Assembly (NCBI RefSeq): GCF_000455485.1
Contig: NZ_CBQR020000141.1
Location: 1 to 64,000, forward strand
DNA from: Gorillibacterium massiliense
Lineage (GTDB): Bacteria; Bacillota; Bacilli; Paenibacillales; NBRC-103111
Reading direction: 5' to 3'
Length of the DNA: 64,000 nt
The notes under the pieces are model-generated. The model saw only the letters and a program-made list of their open reading frames with translations, did no database searches and was not told the origin of the DNA. Shown one piece after another: positions 51,245-62,069 of this stretch. Each line of letters begins with the position of its first letter. Within the stretch, counting starts at the first letter, position 1. The position numbers and the translations under genes are program-made.

Positions 51245-52380
51245 GCGGCAAACTGCTGCATGTTTGCGACACGACGCTGCGCGACGGGGAACAAGCCGCC
51301 GGGGTGAGCTTCACCGCTGCGGAGAAACGTCTACTCGCCCGTCTATTGACGGAGGCGGGCGTGGAGATGATCGAGGCGGGTATCCCGGCCTCGGGGGCTG
51401 AAGAAAGAGCCGCAATCCGCTCCATCGTCGAGCTTGGGTTGCCGGCTGTGGTATCCACCTGGAACCGCGCCGTTGCCTCCGATATCGACTATAGCCTGGA
51501 AACGGGCTCTCCTTGGGCCCACATCTCCCTGCCCGCCTCCGATTTGCATCTCCGCTCCAAGCTGGGCATCGAGCGGACGGAGGCAGAGACGCGCATACGC
51601 CGCACCGTTCTCTATGCGCTGGAGCGGGGGCTCGCCGTGTCGGTGGGCTTCGAGGATGCCAGCCGCGCCGATCTTGCCTGGCTCGGCGGACTGATGCGGC
51701 GGCTCAAGGCGGATGGCATCCGCCGGTTTCGCTACGCGGATACCGTCTCGGTGCTGAACCCGTCCTCTGCCGCCCTGGCGGTCCGCTACTTGCTGGACGC
51801 CTGCGGCCACGACACAGAGCTGGACATCCACTGCCACAACGATTTTGGCCTTGCCACCGCCAACACGCTGGCCGCGCTGGAAGCTGGCGCCGGCTGGGCG
51901 AGCACGACGGTGGCCGGACTCGGTGAACGGGCGGGGAACGCGGCTATGGAGGAAGTGGCCATGGCTTGGCGGCACCTCTACGGCGGCGAAACCGGTATAT
52001 CGCCTCTGCATTTGCAGAAAGTCGCCGAGGCGGTGGCGGCGGCTTCCGGCAGAAGGCTCCCGGAGGCGAAGCCGATGGTCGGCGGTTTGGTTTTCGCCCA
52101 TGAATCGGGCATTCACGTCGACGGCCTGCTGAAGAATCCATCGCTCTACCAAAGCTTCGATCCAGCGGAATTGGGGCGAAGCCATCTGTTTCTCCTGGGC
52201 AAGCATTCCGGCGGTCACGCCTTGCGGCATATTCTCCACAAGGAGGGCCTGGCCGTTCCTCCGCAAAAGGAACCGGTGCTGCTGGAGCTGGTGAAAGCCC
52301 GTTCCATCCGCACCAAGCGGCCGGTGGAAGGGGCCGAGCTGGAGGCGCTGGTACGGGAGGTCACCGCCATGGAGGGGTGA
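51241..52380 (+). CDS. nifV: NifV, homocitrate synthase
   Basis: The 379-residue enzyme condenses acetyl-CoA with 2-oxoglutarate to give (R)-homocitrate, the organic ligand of FeMo-co and FeFe-co. The alpha-isopropylmalate/homocitrate synthase signatures are present: DTTLRDGEQAAGVSF at the N-terminus, HCHNDFGLATANTLAALEAGA and GLGERAGNAAMEEV in the middle, HESGIHVDGLLKNP later. The ATG overlaps the nifW stop. A 186-base gap follows before the second nifE-like gene, without an obvious terminator or promoter. Confidence 0.94.
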   Translation: MSGKLLHVCDTTLRDGEQAAGVSFTAAEKRLLARLLTEAGVEMIEAGIPASGAEERAAIRSIVELGLPAVVSTWNRAVASDIDYSLETGSPWAHISLPASDLHLRSKLGIERTEAETRIRRTVLYALERGLAVSVGFEDASRADLAWLGGLMRRLKADGIRRFRYADTVSVLNPSSAALAVRYLLDACGHDTELDIHCHNDFGLATANTLAALEAGAGWASTTVAGLGERAGNAAMEEVAMAWRHLYGGETGISPLHLQKVAEAVAAASGRRLPEAKPMVGGLVFAHESGIHVDGLLKNPSLYQSFDPAELGRSHLFLLGKHSGGHALRHILHKEGLAVPPQKEPVLLELVKARSIRTKRPVEGAELEALVREVTAMEG

Positions 52381-52566
52381 TCAGGCTTGCCTGCAGCCGT
52401 TAGGTTCAAGCGGCCGGAATAAGCATGCGTGTTTTAGTTGAAAGGGAGGGAACGAAGGAGCGGTCGGAGCAAGCGGGTATGGGGGTATCCGTGGGCTCCG
52501 CGCCGCAAAGTGTTCCGATTCGCGGATAGGCAGCAGTTGAAGGCTGGTTGCGGGGAGGAAACTTTC

Positions 52567-53934
52567 ATGCCTGAGGAATGGGAAGAGGCGCTCTTTACAG
52601 AACCTGCATGCGAGCATAACAACCATCATCAAAAAGGCTGTGCCGGACCGCGGCCGGGGGAGCTGACAAAGGGCTGCGCCTTTCACGGCTCACACTTGTT
52701 TTTGCTACCGGTCCCCGGAGCGCTGCATCTCATCCATGGGACGCCGGGCTGCTTGTTTAACAGTGCCGGTTACCTTGGGGCGGTCAACGGGTACGAGCCG
52801 GAGGACTTTCCGGTTTTCTCCACCCATCTTTCCCGGGAAGAAATCATGGCCGGCAGCGAAGCGAACCTGGCTGCGTCGATTGACGGGCTTGTCGATACGT
52901 ACCGGCCGACCTGCGTTTTTGTATACGCAACATGCATTACCTTGCTCACCATGGATAAAGTCGACGCCGTTTGCGAAGCGGCGGAACGGAAGCACGCTCT
53001 GCCGGTGCTGGTGGTCCACAGCCAGGGCTTTGCCGGCAATCGGCAAATGGGGACGCGGCAGGCGGGAGAGATCCTGTTCCGGCGGATCATCTGTGCGGAA
53101 ACGGCGGTTCCGCAGCGTCTCACCTCGTTCGATATCAACTTGATCGGGGAGTATGAGTTTTGCGGCAGCGGCGAAGAAATCGAAGACATACTCGGTAAAA
53201 TCGGCATTCGCGTCTTGTCCAAGATCGCCGGCGGTCGGTCTTTTCAGGATTTGCCCGCTGCCGCTAGCGCGAGGGTGAATGTGTTGGCCGGAGGGCGCGC
53301 GCTCCTCGCTCTGTCCCGCAACATGCGGGATGCTTACGGCACCCCTTTTATTGAGGCGTCCTTTTACGGCAGCAAGGAAATCCGCTTTTCTCTGCGCCAG
53401 CTTGCCTTTCACTTCCAAAACGATTGGCTCGATCGCAAGATTCATCGCTACATCCGCAAGGAAGAAGAGAGCCTTCGCAAGGATACCCTTGCAGACTGCA
53501 AAGAACTGAAGGGGCGCAGGGTTGTTCTGTTCACCGACGGGGCAGACAGCTGGCTGTTTCTTTCCGCTTTGCAGGAGCTGGGGCTTAAGGTTGCGGCTAT
53601 CGGCACCAACCGCAACGCCCAGGAGGATTATTCGCGGATCCGGGAGCGGGCGGGAGACGCCATTCTGGTCAAGGATTGCAGCGAGAAGAAAATTCTCGGT
53701 CTGTACCGGGAACGCAAGGCGGAGCTGATGATCGTCGGCGGCCGGAATGCCTATGTTCCTTTGAAGGAGATGATCCCGTTTCTCAACCTTGACGAGGAGC
53801 GGTGCGGCTATATCGGTTACCGCGGCGTGCGGCGGCTGGCGCGGGATTTAGTAGAAGTGATCAAGCAGCCGGTATGGGAGGTTGTGCGCCGTCCGGCACC
53901 CTGGGAGGGCGGGACCTATGCAGACGGGGGATGA
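52567..53934 (+). CDS. Second, divergent NifE-like scaffold protein lacking the cofactor-anchoring Cys
   Basis: The 455-residue protein is a NifE paralogue. Three cluster-ligand positions are kept (KGCAFHGSH, GTPGCLFN, YATCITLL), but the ALIGDD motif after the third is replaced by LLTMDK. Most notably, the Cys that anchors the precursor in NifE (NMVVCSRAM) is replaced by Gly in NVLAGGRAL (codon 53290-53292). The remainder stays alignable (SFYGSKEIRFSLRQLA, VGGRNAYVPLKEMIP). ATG 52567 is eight bases after GGGGAGG; the frame extends upstream to 52438 without a good site. It overlaps its NifN-like partner. It may serve FeFe-co assembly, act as chaperone or cluster donor, or have another substrate. 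Confidence 0.85.
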   Translation: MPEEWEEALFTEPACEHNNHHQKGCAGPRPGELTKGCAFHGSHLFLLPVPGALHLIHGTPGCLFNSAGYLGAVNGYEPEDFPVFSTHLSREEIMAGSEANLAASIDGLVDTYRPTCVFVYATCITLLTMDKVDAVCEAAERKHALPVLVVHSQGFAGNRQMGTRQAGEILFRRIICAETAVPQRLTSFDINLIGEYEFCGSGEEIEDILGKIGIRVLSKIAGGRSFQDLPAAASARVNVLAGGRALLALSRNMRDAYGTPFIEASFYGSKEIRFSLRQLAFHFQNDWLDRKIHRYIRKEEESLRKDTLADCKELKGRRVVLFTDGADSWLFLSALQELGLKVAAIGTNRNAQEDYSRIRERAGDAILVKDCSEKKILGLYRERKAELMIVGGRNAYVPLKEMIPFLNLDEERCGYIGYRGVRRLARDLVEVIKQPVWEVVRRPAPWEGGTYADGG

Positions 53935-55231
53935 ACGTGCAGTTCGGCACCTGTCCGCCCGAGCCTATGGCGTCAACCAGGCAGTGGGCGGCATTCTGGC
54001 GATGCAGGGCGTCTATCAATCGGCCTCGGCGATTCACGGTTCCCAAGGCTGTGTGGAGTCGATTCAGGCGGTGTTGTCCGGCCATTACCGGGAGCCGGTG
54101 ACCATCCACAATATTGCCATCCACGAGTACAATTTGATTTCCGGCGGGGGGAAAAGTATTCACGAGGCGCTTCGGCTGATTCTTTCCCGGCACAATCCCG
54201 ACGTGGTCGCGGTGATCGGCACAACGTTGACGGAGTCCGTCGGCGAGGATTTGGAGCAAACGGTGCAATCTTTTCAAGAGGAAAACCGCGCTTATCTTAG
54301 GGACAAAATGCTCATCGCCGTCCATCTTCCCGATTGCGAAGGTTCTTTGGAAGCCGGCTACGGAAAAATGGTTTACTCGGTTGTGAAGGAGGTGATTCAT
54401 CAATCATCCGGCGTCATCCGGAAAAAGCGGAAAGACCGGATCAACCTGCTGCCAGGCGCTCACCTGAGTCCCGGAGATGTGATGGAGCTGAAGGAAATCA
54501 TCGCCTCCTTCGGGCTGGAGGTGATCGTGCTGCCGGACTTGTCGTCCTCTCTTACGGGGCATCTGATGAAAGGCTACACGCCGCTGTCCCAGGGAGGGAT
54601 TCCTCTTGACTACTTGCGGGAGCTGAGCGCATCGGTCTATACCATCGCCATCGGGCTGGCGATGGAACCGGCGGCGCAGCTTCTCCGGGAGTATTTACAT
54701 ATTCCGTATTGCCTTTTCAAGAGCGTGACCGGGCTGAGGGAAACGGACGCCTTTTTTGCCTTTTTGCAGCAGCTCAGCCGCAGTGAAACCCAGGTGAAAT
54801 ACCGCTGGCAGCGTCAATTTCTGCTCGATACCATGCTGGATGCCCGATCGGTGTACCGGGGTAAGCGGGTTGCGGTCCTTCTGGAGGAGGACCAGCGGAC
54901 GTCTCTCCTGCAAATGCTGGCGGAGATGGGCGTGGAGCCTGCCAAGCTGCCGCAGGGGTTGGCGGCTCCCGCCGAAGATTGCCGAATGCTGGAGGGGGGC
55001 GATGCCGTCGCCGATTTCTGGATCGGCAATTCGTTTGCGCAGCAAAGGGCGGCCTCTGTAGGCATTCGGTATATTCTCGCGGGTTTTCCCGTTTTCAACC
55101 GGCTGGGGACGCCCTTTACACTGAGCGTGGGATACAGAGGGACGGCGGAGCGGTTGCGCGATTATGGGAATTCCTTGTTAAATGCCGGCCCGGCAAAAGG
55201 AAGCGGTACGGAAGGGAAGCACTGGGGCTGA
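53918..55231 (+). CDS. Second NifN-like scaffold protein
   Basis: This 437-residue paralogue of NifN shares GVNQAVGGILAMQGVYQS, the ligand in HGSQGCVES and the block GAHLSPGDVMELKEIIASFGLEV with the nifN product at 48571, so the pair probably arose by duplication of nifEN. ATG 53918 has GGGAGG nine bases upstream and overlaps the preceding gene by 17 bases. It lies before nifI1 with a 117-base gap. With the preceding protein it should form an E2N2 complex of unknown specificity. Confidence 0.85.
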   Translation: MQTGDERAVRHLSARAYGVNQAVGGILAMQGVYQSASAIHGSQGCVESIQAVLSGHYREPVTIHNIAIHEYNLISGGGKSIHEALRLILSRHNPDVVAVIGTTLTESVGEDLEQTVQSFQEENRAYLRDKMLIAVHLPDCEGSLEAGYGKMVYSVVKEVIHQSSGVIRKKRKDRINLLPGAHLSPGDVMELKEIIASFGLEVIVLPDLSSSLTGHLMKGYTPLSQGGIPLDYLRELSASVYTIAIGLAMEPAAQLLREYLHIPYCLFKSVTGLRETDAFFAFLQQLSRSETQVKYRWQRQFLLDTMLDARSVYRGKRVAVLLEEDQRTSLLQMLAEMGVEPAKLPQGLAAPAEDCRMLEGGDAVADFWIGNSFAQQRAASVGIRYILAGFPVFNRLGTPFTLSVGYRGTAERLRDYGNSLLNAGPAKGSGTEGKHWG

Positions 55232-55348
55232 TTTTTTTTACAGAGAAGCGGCAGGAGAAGCTGAAAGGCTGGCTTTCGGGTCCGTGGAACGGATTGTGGT
55301 TTTACACGCTAATTGGCGTTTTATTTCATGTGGAAGGGGTTTTCTAGG

Positions 55349-55666
55349 ATGAAGATGATTCGCGCGATCGTAAGGCCGGAAAAAACGGAGGAGGTCGTCG
55401 ACGGACTGGCGGAAGTCGGGTTTTTCTCCCTGACCAAGCTGAATGTTGTCGGACGCGGGAAGCAAAAGGGGATCACCATCGGAACTGCCCACTATGATGA
55501 GCTGCCCAAGGTGATGCTGCTGATGGTCGTCGAGGATGAAAGTGTCGAGCAGGCCCTCGGCATCATCACGGAAAAAGCGTTCACGGGCAATTTCGGCGAC
55601 GGCAAGTTGTTCGTCAGTCCGGTAGAGTCGGCTTATACGATCCGGACGGGAGAAAAGGCTCTATAA
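55349..55666 (+). CDS. nifI1: NifI1, PII-family nitrogenase switch-off protein
   Basis: The 105-residue protein is a PII/GlnB-family member of the NifI1 class. It begins MIRAIVRPEKTEEVVDGLAEVGF, has a T-loop region GRGKQKGITIGTAHYDELPK that lacks the uridylylated Tyr of GlnB, and ends in the nucleotide-binding FGDGKLFVSPVESAYTIRTGE. With NifI2 it binds nitrogenase and blocks it when ammonium is high; 2-oxoglutarate and ATP relieve this in methanogens. ATG 55349 (GGAAGGGG upstream) or 55355 may start. nifI genes usually sit between nifH and nifD in archaea and clostridia; here they follow E2N2. Confidence 0.88.
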   Translation: MKMIRAIVRPEKTEEVVDGLAEVGFFSLTKLNVVGRGKQKGITIGTAHYDELPKVMLLMVVEDESVEQALGIITEKAFTGNFGDGKLFVSPVESAYTIRTGEKAL

Positions 55667-55685
55667 AGGGCGGGAGGGATCAAAG

Positions 55686-56060
55686 ATGAAAGAACTGATT
55701 GTCATTATCCGGCCCAACAAAATATCCAAAACGAAGGATGCGTTGGAGTCCCTCGGTTATCCGGCGATGACTGCATCCTCTGTTCTGGGCAGAGGCAAGC
55801 AAAAAGGGCTGTCCGGCGAAGTAAAGCTGACGCAAGGAAATGAACCGCCGGTTGACCGGGGAAACGTAGGAGAAATGAAGTACATCCCCAAGCGCTTTTT
55901 GAACGTGGTTGTGCATGATGAAGACGTCGAAGCGGTGATCGCGGCCGTCATCGAGGTCAACCGGACCGGGGATATCGGCGACGGACGCATCTTTGTCCTG
56001 CCCATTGAGGAAGCGGTCCGGGTGAGAACTGGCGAAACCGGCCGAGCGGCGATCAGCTAG
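55686..56060 (+). CDS. nifI2: NifI2, PII-family nitrogenase switch-off protein
   Basis: The 124-residue partner of NifI1 has the longer T-loop of the NifI2 class: MKELIVIIRPNKISKTKDALESLGYPAMT, GRGKQKGLSGEVKLTQGNEPP and MKYIPKRFLNVVVHDEDVEAV, ending GDIGDGRIFVLPIEEAVRVRTGE. Both NifI proteins are required for ammonia switch-off where studied. GGGAGGG precedes the ATG, 19 bases after nifI1. Whether the target here is NifDK, AnfDGK or both cannot be decided from sequence. Confidence 0.88.
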   Translation: MKELIVIIRPNKISKTKDALESLGYPAMTASSVLGRGKQKGLSGEVKLTQGNEPPVDRGNVGEMKYIPKRFLNVVVHDEDVEAVIAAVIEVNRTGDIGDGRIFVLPIEEAVRVRTGETGRAAIS

Positions 56061-56121
56061 AGAAGCTGGGAGAACAATGCGCCGACCCGTTGCGGCTCGC
56101 TTTCGTTATGGGGGTGGTTCC

Positions 56122-56535
56122 ATGAAGGTGGCTTTTGCTTCCATGCGCGGCAAGCAATTGGATGGCCACTTTGGGCAATGCCGGTCCTTTTCGGTTTTTG
56201 TCCTCGACCCAGGGGGGTATAGGTGGCTGGAACACCGGGCGGCGCCTGAGCCGCTGGCAGGGGAGACGGACGAGGAACGGATCGCGCGCAAGCTGAGCGT
56301 CATTGACGATTGCGAGCTGCTGTTTGTGAGCCGTATGGGGCTGGGAGCCGTCGAGAACGCCCTCGCCAGAGGGATCATGGTTCTGCAGCAGGAGGCAGGC
56401 GCTGAGGTGATCCCCTTGGCAGAGGGTCTGGTCCGACTGCTCCGGGGCGATCCGCCGCTGTGGCTGAAGAAGGCACTGGATCGGGCGAGGCTGCGGGAGA
56501 ACAGACGGACCGCGGCGGCTAACAGCGAGGAATAG
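56122..56535 (+). CDS. Second NifX-like cofactor-binding protein
   Basis: The 137-residue product is another NifX/NafY-fold protein: MKVAFASMRGKQLDGHFGQCRSFSVFVLDPG with the HFG His, DDCELLFVSRMGLGAVENALARGI, then LRGDPPLWLKKAL as in the nifX product at 49922, and a basic tail. ATG 56122 follows GGGGGTGG. Being the last gene before the terminator and adjacent to the anf operon, it may carry the FeFe-cofactor precursor. Confidence 0.8.
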   Translation: MKVAFASMRGKQLDGHFGQCRSFSVFVLDPGGYRWLEHRAAPEPLAGETDEERIARKLSVIDDCELLFVSRMGLGAVENALARGIMVLQQEAGAEVIPLAEGLVRLLRGDPPLWLKKALDRARLRENRRTAAANSEE

Positions 56536-56573
56536 AACCTAACAGGGAGAAGCTGCTCTTCGTTTTGGATTAA

Positions 56574-56621
56574 CTTTCGTTTTTCGCGCAAAGGCGTGGA
56601 GAACGAAGGTTTTTTCTTTTT
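56574..56621 (+). terminator. Terminator of the nif operon
   Basis: CTTTCGTT (56574-56581) and AACGAAGG (56602-56609), with inner GC pairing, form a stem followed by TTTTTTCTTTTT. It separates the nifB-to-nifX2 transcript from the anf operon. Confidence 0.8.
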
Positions 56622-56698
56622 CGGGACCGGAGAGAGCAATTTTGCTGTATTTTGAAAGCGGTATGAAAAGGAGAGAAAGGCTGCAAAAAAAGAGGTTG

Positions 56699-56715
56699 TG
56701 TAAGATAATCTAACA
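56699..56715 (+). promoter_or_regulatory. GlnR box I of the anf operon
   Basis: TGTAA, seven bases, TAACA is a perfect TGTNAN7TNACA match. It starts exactly 65 bases before the -35 box, the same distance as GlnR box I of the nif operon. Confidence 0.85.
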
Positions 56716-56763
56716 TTAAATAAGGCAGTATTGTTGAATCGTGAAATATATGGGCTAATTTCG

Positions 56764-56793
56764 TTGACGTTCGGCCGATTTCACAGCTATTAT
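56764..56793 (+). promoter_or_regulatory. SigA-type promoter of the anf operon
   Basis: TTGACG (56764-56769), an 18-base spacer and TATTAT (56788-56793) predict a transcript start near 56800. No AnfA/sigma-54 element was seen. Confidence 0.75.
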
Positions 56794-56824
56794 GGCACTG
56801 TGAACACCGAGAAGATGAACATAA

Positions 56825-56841
56825 TGTTATGTATTCTAACA
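56825..56841 (+). promoter_or_regulatory. GlnR box II of the anf operon
   Basis: TGTTA, seven bases, TAACA is a perfect TGTNAN7TNACA match. It starts 37 bases after the -10 start, against 27 in the nif promoter, a difference of one helical turn. Confidence 0.85.
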
Positions 56842-56947
56842 TCTCGAACGAAACACGACAGCAAAGATGAGCGTCGGCGGCAGATGGGGGACATGAGGCG
56901 GATTGGAGTCATCACGAGATAAATAGACCGAATATTCAAACAAATGA

Positions 56948-59389
<2,442 letters not shown>

Positions 59390-59402
59390 GGAGGGAGTCG
59401 CC

Positions 59403-59825
59403 ATGGAACCAAATGCGGAGATTCAGGAGTTGCAAGCCGCCGAATTAACCGATACAGCCAGTACCGCCGACACGGAAGAAGCGGTCAGAAAGCAGCGCGT
59501 TACCCAACTGGAAGACCATATTATGAAAAAATGCCTGTGGCAGTTTCACTCTCGCGCCTGGGACCGGTGGAAGCAGAACGAGGGGGTTCTGGGCAAAACG
59601 ACGCAGATTCTCTGCGGTGAATCGGTAGAGACCTCGACTCCTGCGGATCGCTGTTATTGGGTGGATGCCGTCGTCCTGGCCGACGCGTTCCGCAGCCGTT
59701 TTTCCTGGCTTGCCGGGCTGGACACCGATGAAATTAAGGGGATCATGCAGGGGTTGAAGGAGCGTATAGACTTCGTCACCATCACCGGCTCGCTCAATGA
59801 AGAGCTGACGGTGAAGCAATATTAG
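59403..59825 (+). CDS. anfG: AnfG, Fe-only nitrogenase delta subunit
   Basis: The delta subunit occurs only in alternative nitrogenases and stabilises the complex and its cofactor loading. The core MKKCLWQFHSRAWDRWKQN, ILCGESVETST, DRCYWVDAVVLADAFR and TITGSLNEELTVKQY is typical. ATG 59403 (AAGGAGGG eight bases upstream) is chosen over ATG 59382, which lies inside anfD; the protein then has 140 residues, against about 132 in Azotobacter. The N-terminal extra is acidic and variable. Confidence 0.94.
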   Translation: MEPNAEIQELQAAELTDTASTADTEEAVRKQRVTQLEDHIMKKCLWQFHSRAWDRWKQNEGVLGKTTQILCGESVETSTPADRCYWVDAVVLADAFRSRFSWLAGLDTDEIKGIMQGLKERIDFVTITGSLNEELTVKQY

Positions 59826-59849
59826 CAAGAGGGAAGGAGGGTATCGCCT

Positions 59850-61238
59850 ATGAGCTGCGAAGTCATACAAAAATCTCGGAGCGGCGTCATCAATCCGATT
59901 TTCACGTGTCAGCCCGCCGGCGCCCAATACGCCAGCATCGGCATTAAAGACTGCATCGGCATCGTCCACGGCGGCCAAGGCTGCGTCATGTTCGTCCGGC
60001 TGTTGTTCTCCCAGCATTTCAAGGAAAACTTTATCCTCGCGTCATCCTCTCTCCATGAGGACGGGGCGGTATTCGGCGCTTTGAACCGGGTAGAGCAGGC
60101 TGTTGATGTGCTGCTGATGCGTTATCCCGATGTGAAGGTGGTGCCGATCATCACCACCTGTTCGACGGAGGTCATCGGGGACGATATCGACGGGGTCATT
60201 TTAAAATTAAACAGAGGGCTGCTGCAGGAAAAATACGCGGACCGGGATGTGCGGTTGATCCCCATCCACACCCCTAGCTTCATCGGCAGTCAGGTGAGCG
60301 GATACGATGTGGCGGTGGAGGCCTTCGTTACCTATTTCGCCAAGAAGGGTCAGCCTAACGGCAAGCTGAACCTGATCACCGGCTGGGTCAATCCGGGAGA
60401 CGTCACCACCCTCAAGCATCTGCTGGCGGAGATGGACGTGGACGCTACGGTGCTTTTTGAAATCGAGAGCTTCGATTCGCCGATCATGCCGGACAAAAGC
60501 GGCGAGTCCCACGGCAACACGACTATCGAGGATCTGGAAGGGACGGGGAGCGCCATCGGCACCCTTGCCCTCAACCGATATGAAGGCGGCAAAGCGGCCA
60601 AGTATTTGGAGAACGAGTTCGAGGTTCCGGCGATCATCGGCCCGACGCCTATCGGCATCCGCAACACGGATACGTTTCTGCAAAACGTAAAGAAGCTGAC
60701 CGGCAAGCCGATCCCGGCATCTCTCGTCCGCGAACGGGGAATAGCCATCGACGCCTTGGCCGATCTGGTTCACATGTTTTTGGCCGACAAGAAGGTGGCG
60801 ATTTACGGCCATCCCGATCTTGTTATCGGCCTAGCGGAATTCTGCCTCGACCTGGAGATGAAGCCCGTGCTCCTGCTGCTCGGGGACGACAATATCACCT
60901 ACAAGAACGACCCCCGGATCAAGGCGCTGCAAAAGGACGTTCCGTTTAAAATGGAAGTGGTGCTGAACGCTGATTTGATGGAGTTGGAGAGCCGGATCAA
61001 AAGCAAGGAGATCGAGCTGGACCTGATCCTCGGTCACTCCAAAGGCCGGTTTACTGCCATCGACAACAACATCCCGATGGTGCGGGTCGGGTTCCCCACC
61101 TACGACCGGGCGGGGCTGCACCGCCATCCAGTAGTCGGCTATGCCGGGGCGATCTGGCTGGCGGAGGAAATGGCCAACACGCTGTTTACCGACATGGAGT
61201 ACAAGAAAAAGAAGGAATGGATTCTGAATGTGTGGTAA
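59850..61238 (+). CDS. anfK: AnfK, Fe-only nitrogenase beta subunit
   Basis: The 462-residue beta subunit lacks the long N-terminal extension of NifK, as expected for AnfK. P-cluster ligands are in FTCQPAGAQYAS, HGGQGCVMF and TTCSTEVIGDDIDG; HTPSFIGSQVSGYDVA and GFPTYDRAGLHRHPVVGY follow. AAGGAGGG precedes the ATG. The gene is intact, so all four structural genes of the Fe-only enzyme are present in the order HDGK. Confidence 0.96.
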   Translation: MSCEVIQKSRSGVINPIFTCQPAGAQYASIGIKDCIGIVHGGQGCVMFVRLLFSQHFKENFILASSSLHEDGAVFGALNRVEQAVDVLLMRYPDVKVVPIITTCSTEVIGDDIDGVILKLNRGLLQEKYADRDVRLIPIHTPSFIGSQVSGYDVAVEAFVTYFAKKGQPNGKLNLITGWVNPGDVTTLKHLLAEMDVDATVLFEIESFDSPIMPDKSGESHGNTTIEDLEGTGSAIGTLALNRYEGGKAAKYLENEFEVPAIIGPTPIGIRNTDTFLQNVKKLTGKPIPASLVRERGIAIDALADLVHMFLADKKVAIYGHPDLVIGLAEFCLDLEMKPVLLLLGDDNITYKNDPRIKALQKDVPFKMEVVLNADLMELESRIKSKEIELDLILGHSKGRFTAIDNNIPMVRVGFPTYDRAGLHRHPVVGYAGAIWLAEEMANTLFTDMEYKKKKEWILNVW

Positions 61239-61267
61239 AATTTCGAAAAATACGAGAGAAGATACGT

Positions 61268-61303
61268 GGGCGACAGCGCTGCCTTGAGGGGTTGCTTTCG
61301 CCC
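61268..61303 (+). other. Hairpin between anfK and the amidotransferase gene
   Basis: GGGCG...AGC and GCT..CGCCC can pair across a 16-base loop. No T run follows, so this is more likely an mRNA-stabilising structure than a terminator, and read-through into the next two genes is expected. Confidence 0.4.
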
Positions 61304-61331
61304 CGTCTTCTTTGAGGAGGAGAGTCGGACG

Positions 61332-62069
61332 ATGAGGCTTCATTATGTGCAGCACATTCAGATGGAAGATCCGGGGAGCATTTTGATTTGGGCCAAGGAG
61401 AAAGATCATCCTGTCACCCGAACGCTGCAGTTCGAGAACGATCCGCTACCGGCTTTGGAAGCCTTCGATATGCTGGTTATCATGGGCGGCCCGATGAATA
61501 TTTACGAGGAGGAGCATTTTCCCTATTTGGCGGCGGAAAAAGCATTTATCCGCGAATCTGTCAAAGCTGGCAAGATCGTCCTCGGCATCTGCCTCGGCAG
61601 TCAGCTTATTGCCGATGCCATCGGCGGCAAGGTGACAACCAATCCTCAGCCGGAAATCGGCTGGCTGCCGATTGCGTGGACCGATGAGGCTTTGGCCGAC
61701 CCGCTGTTTTCCTTCTTCCCCCAAGACCCCGTTGTTTTCCAATGGCATTACGACACCTTCAGCGAGCTGCCTGAGGATGCCAAGGTACTGGCGTCTAGCG
61801 TAGCATGCCGACATCAAGCCTTTGTTTACAAGGAGAAGGTTTTCGGATTCCAGTTCCACTTGGAGATGACCCATGGGCTGGTAGATGTTCTGACCAAGGA
61901 ATTTGCGGCCGAACTGGTGCCGGCGGCGTATGTCCAGTCTCCGCAGCAGATTATGGCATATCCGGACCGATTCACCCAAAACAACGCCTGGATGACGGAA
62001 TTTCTCAATCGTTTGGAAGAACGGATACAGACGGAAGCGGGGTGCCGGGATGGAGCCTGTCAGCTATAA
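61332..62069 (+). CDS. Class I glutamine amidotransferase-like protein in the anf operon
   Basis: The 245-residue protein has a complete class I amidotransferase fold: FDMLVIMGGPMNIYEE, the nucleophile in GICLGSQLIADAIGG (Cys about residue 83), FQWHYDTF and the His/Glu pair in FGFQFHLEMT (about 173-175). It is closest in style to stand-alone GMP-synthase-like amidotransferases. The N-terminal MRLHYVQHIQMEDPGSI and ATG 61332 (GAGGAGG upstream) fix the start. It lies 93 bases after anfK without a terminator and overlaps the next gene by 20 bases. Substrate and any role in nitrogenase function are unknown. Confidence 0.78.
   Translation: MRLHYVQHIQMEDPGSILIWAKEKDHPVTRTLQFENDPLPALEAFDMLVIMGGPMNIYEEEHFPYLAAEKAFIRESVKAGKIVLGICLGSQLIADAIGGKVTTNPQPEIGWLPIAWTDEALADPLFSFFPQDPVVFQWHYDTFSELPEDAKVLASSVACRHQAFVYKEKVFGFQFHLEMTHGLVDVLTKEFAAELVPAAYVQSPQQIMAYPDRFTQNNAWMTEFLNRLEERIQTEAGCRDGACQL

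Noticed and set aside
52381..52566. Separate promoter for the second nifEN-like pair
   Set aside because: No TTGACA/TATAAT-like pair and no TGTNAN7TNACA box were found in the 186-base gap, so read-through from nifV is assumed.
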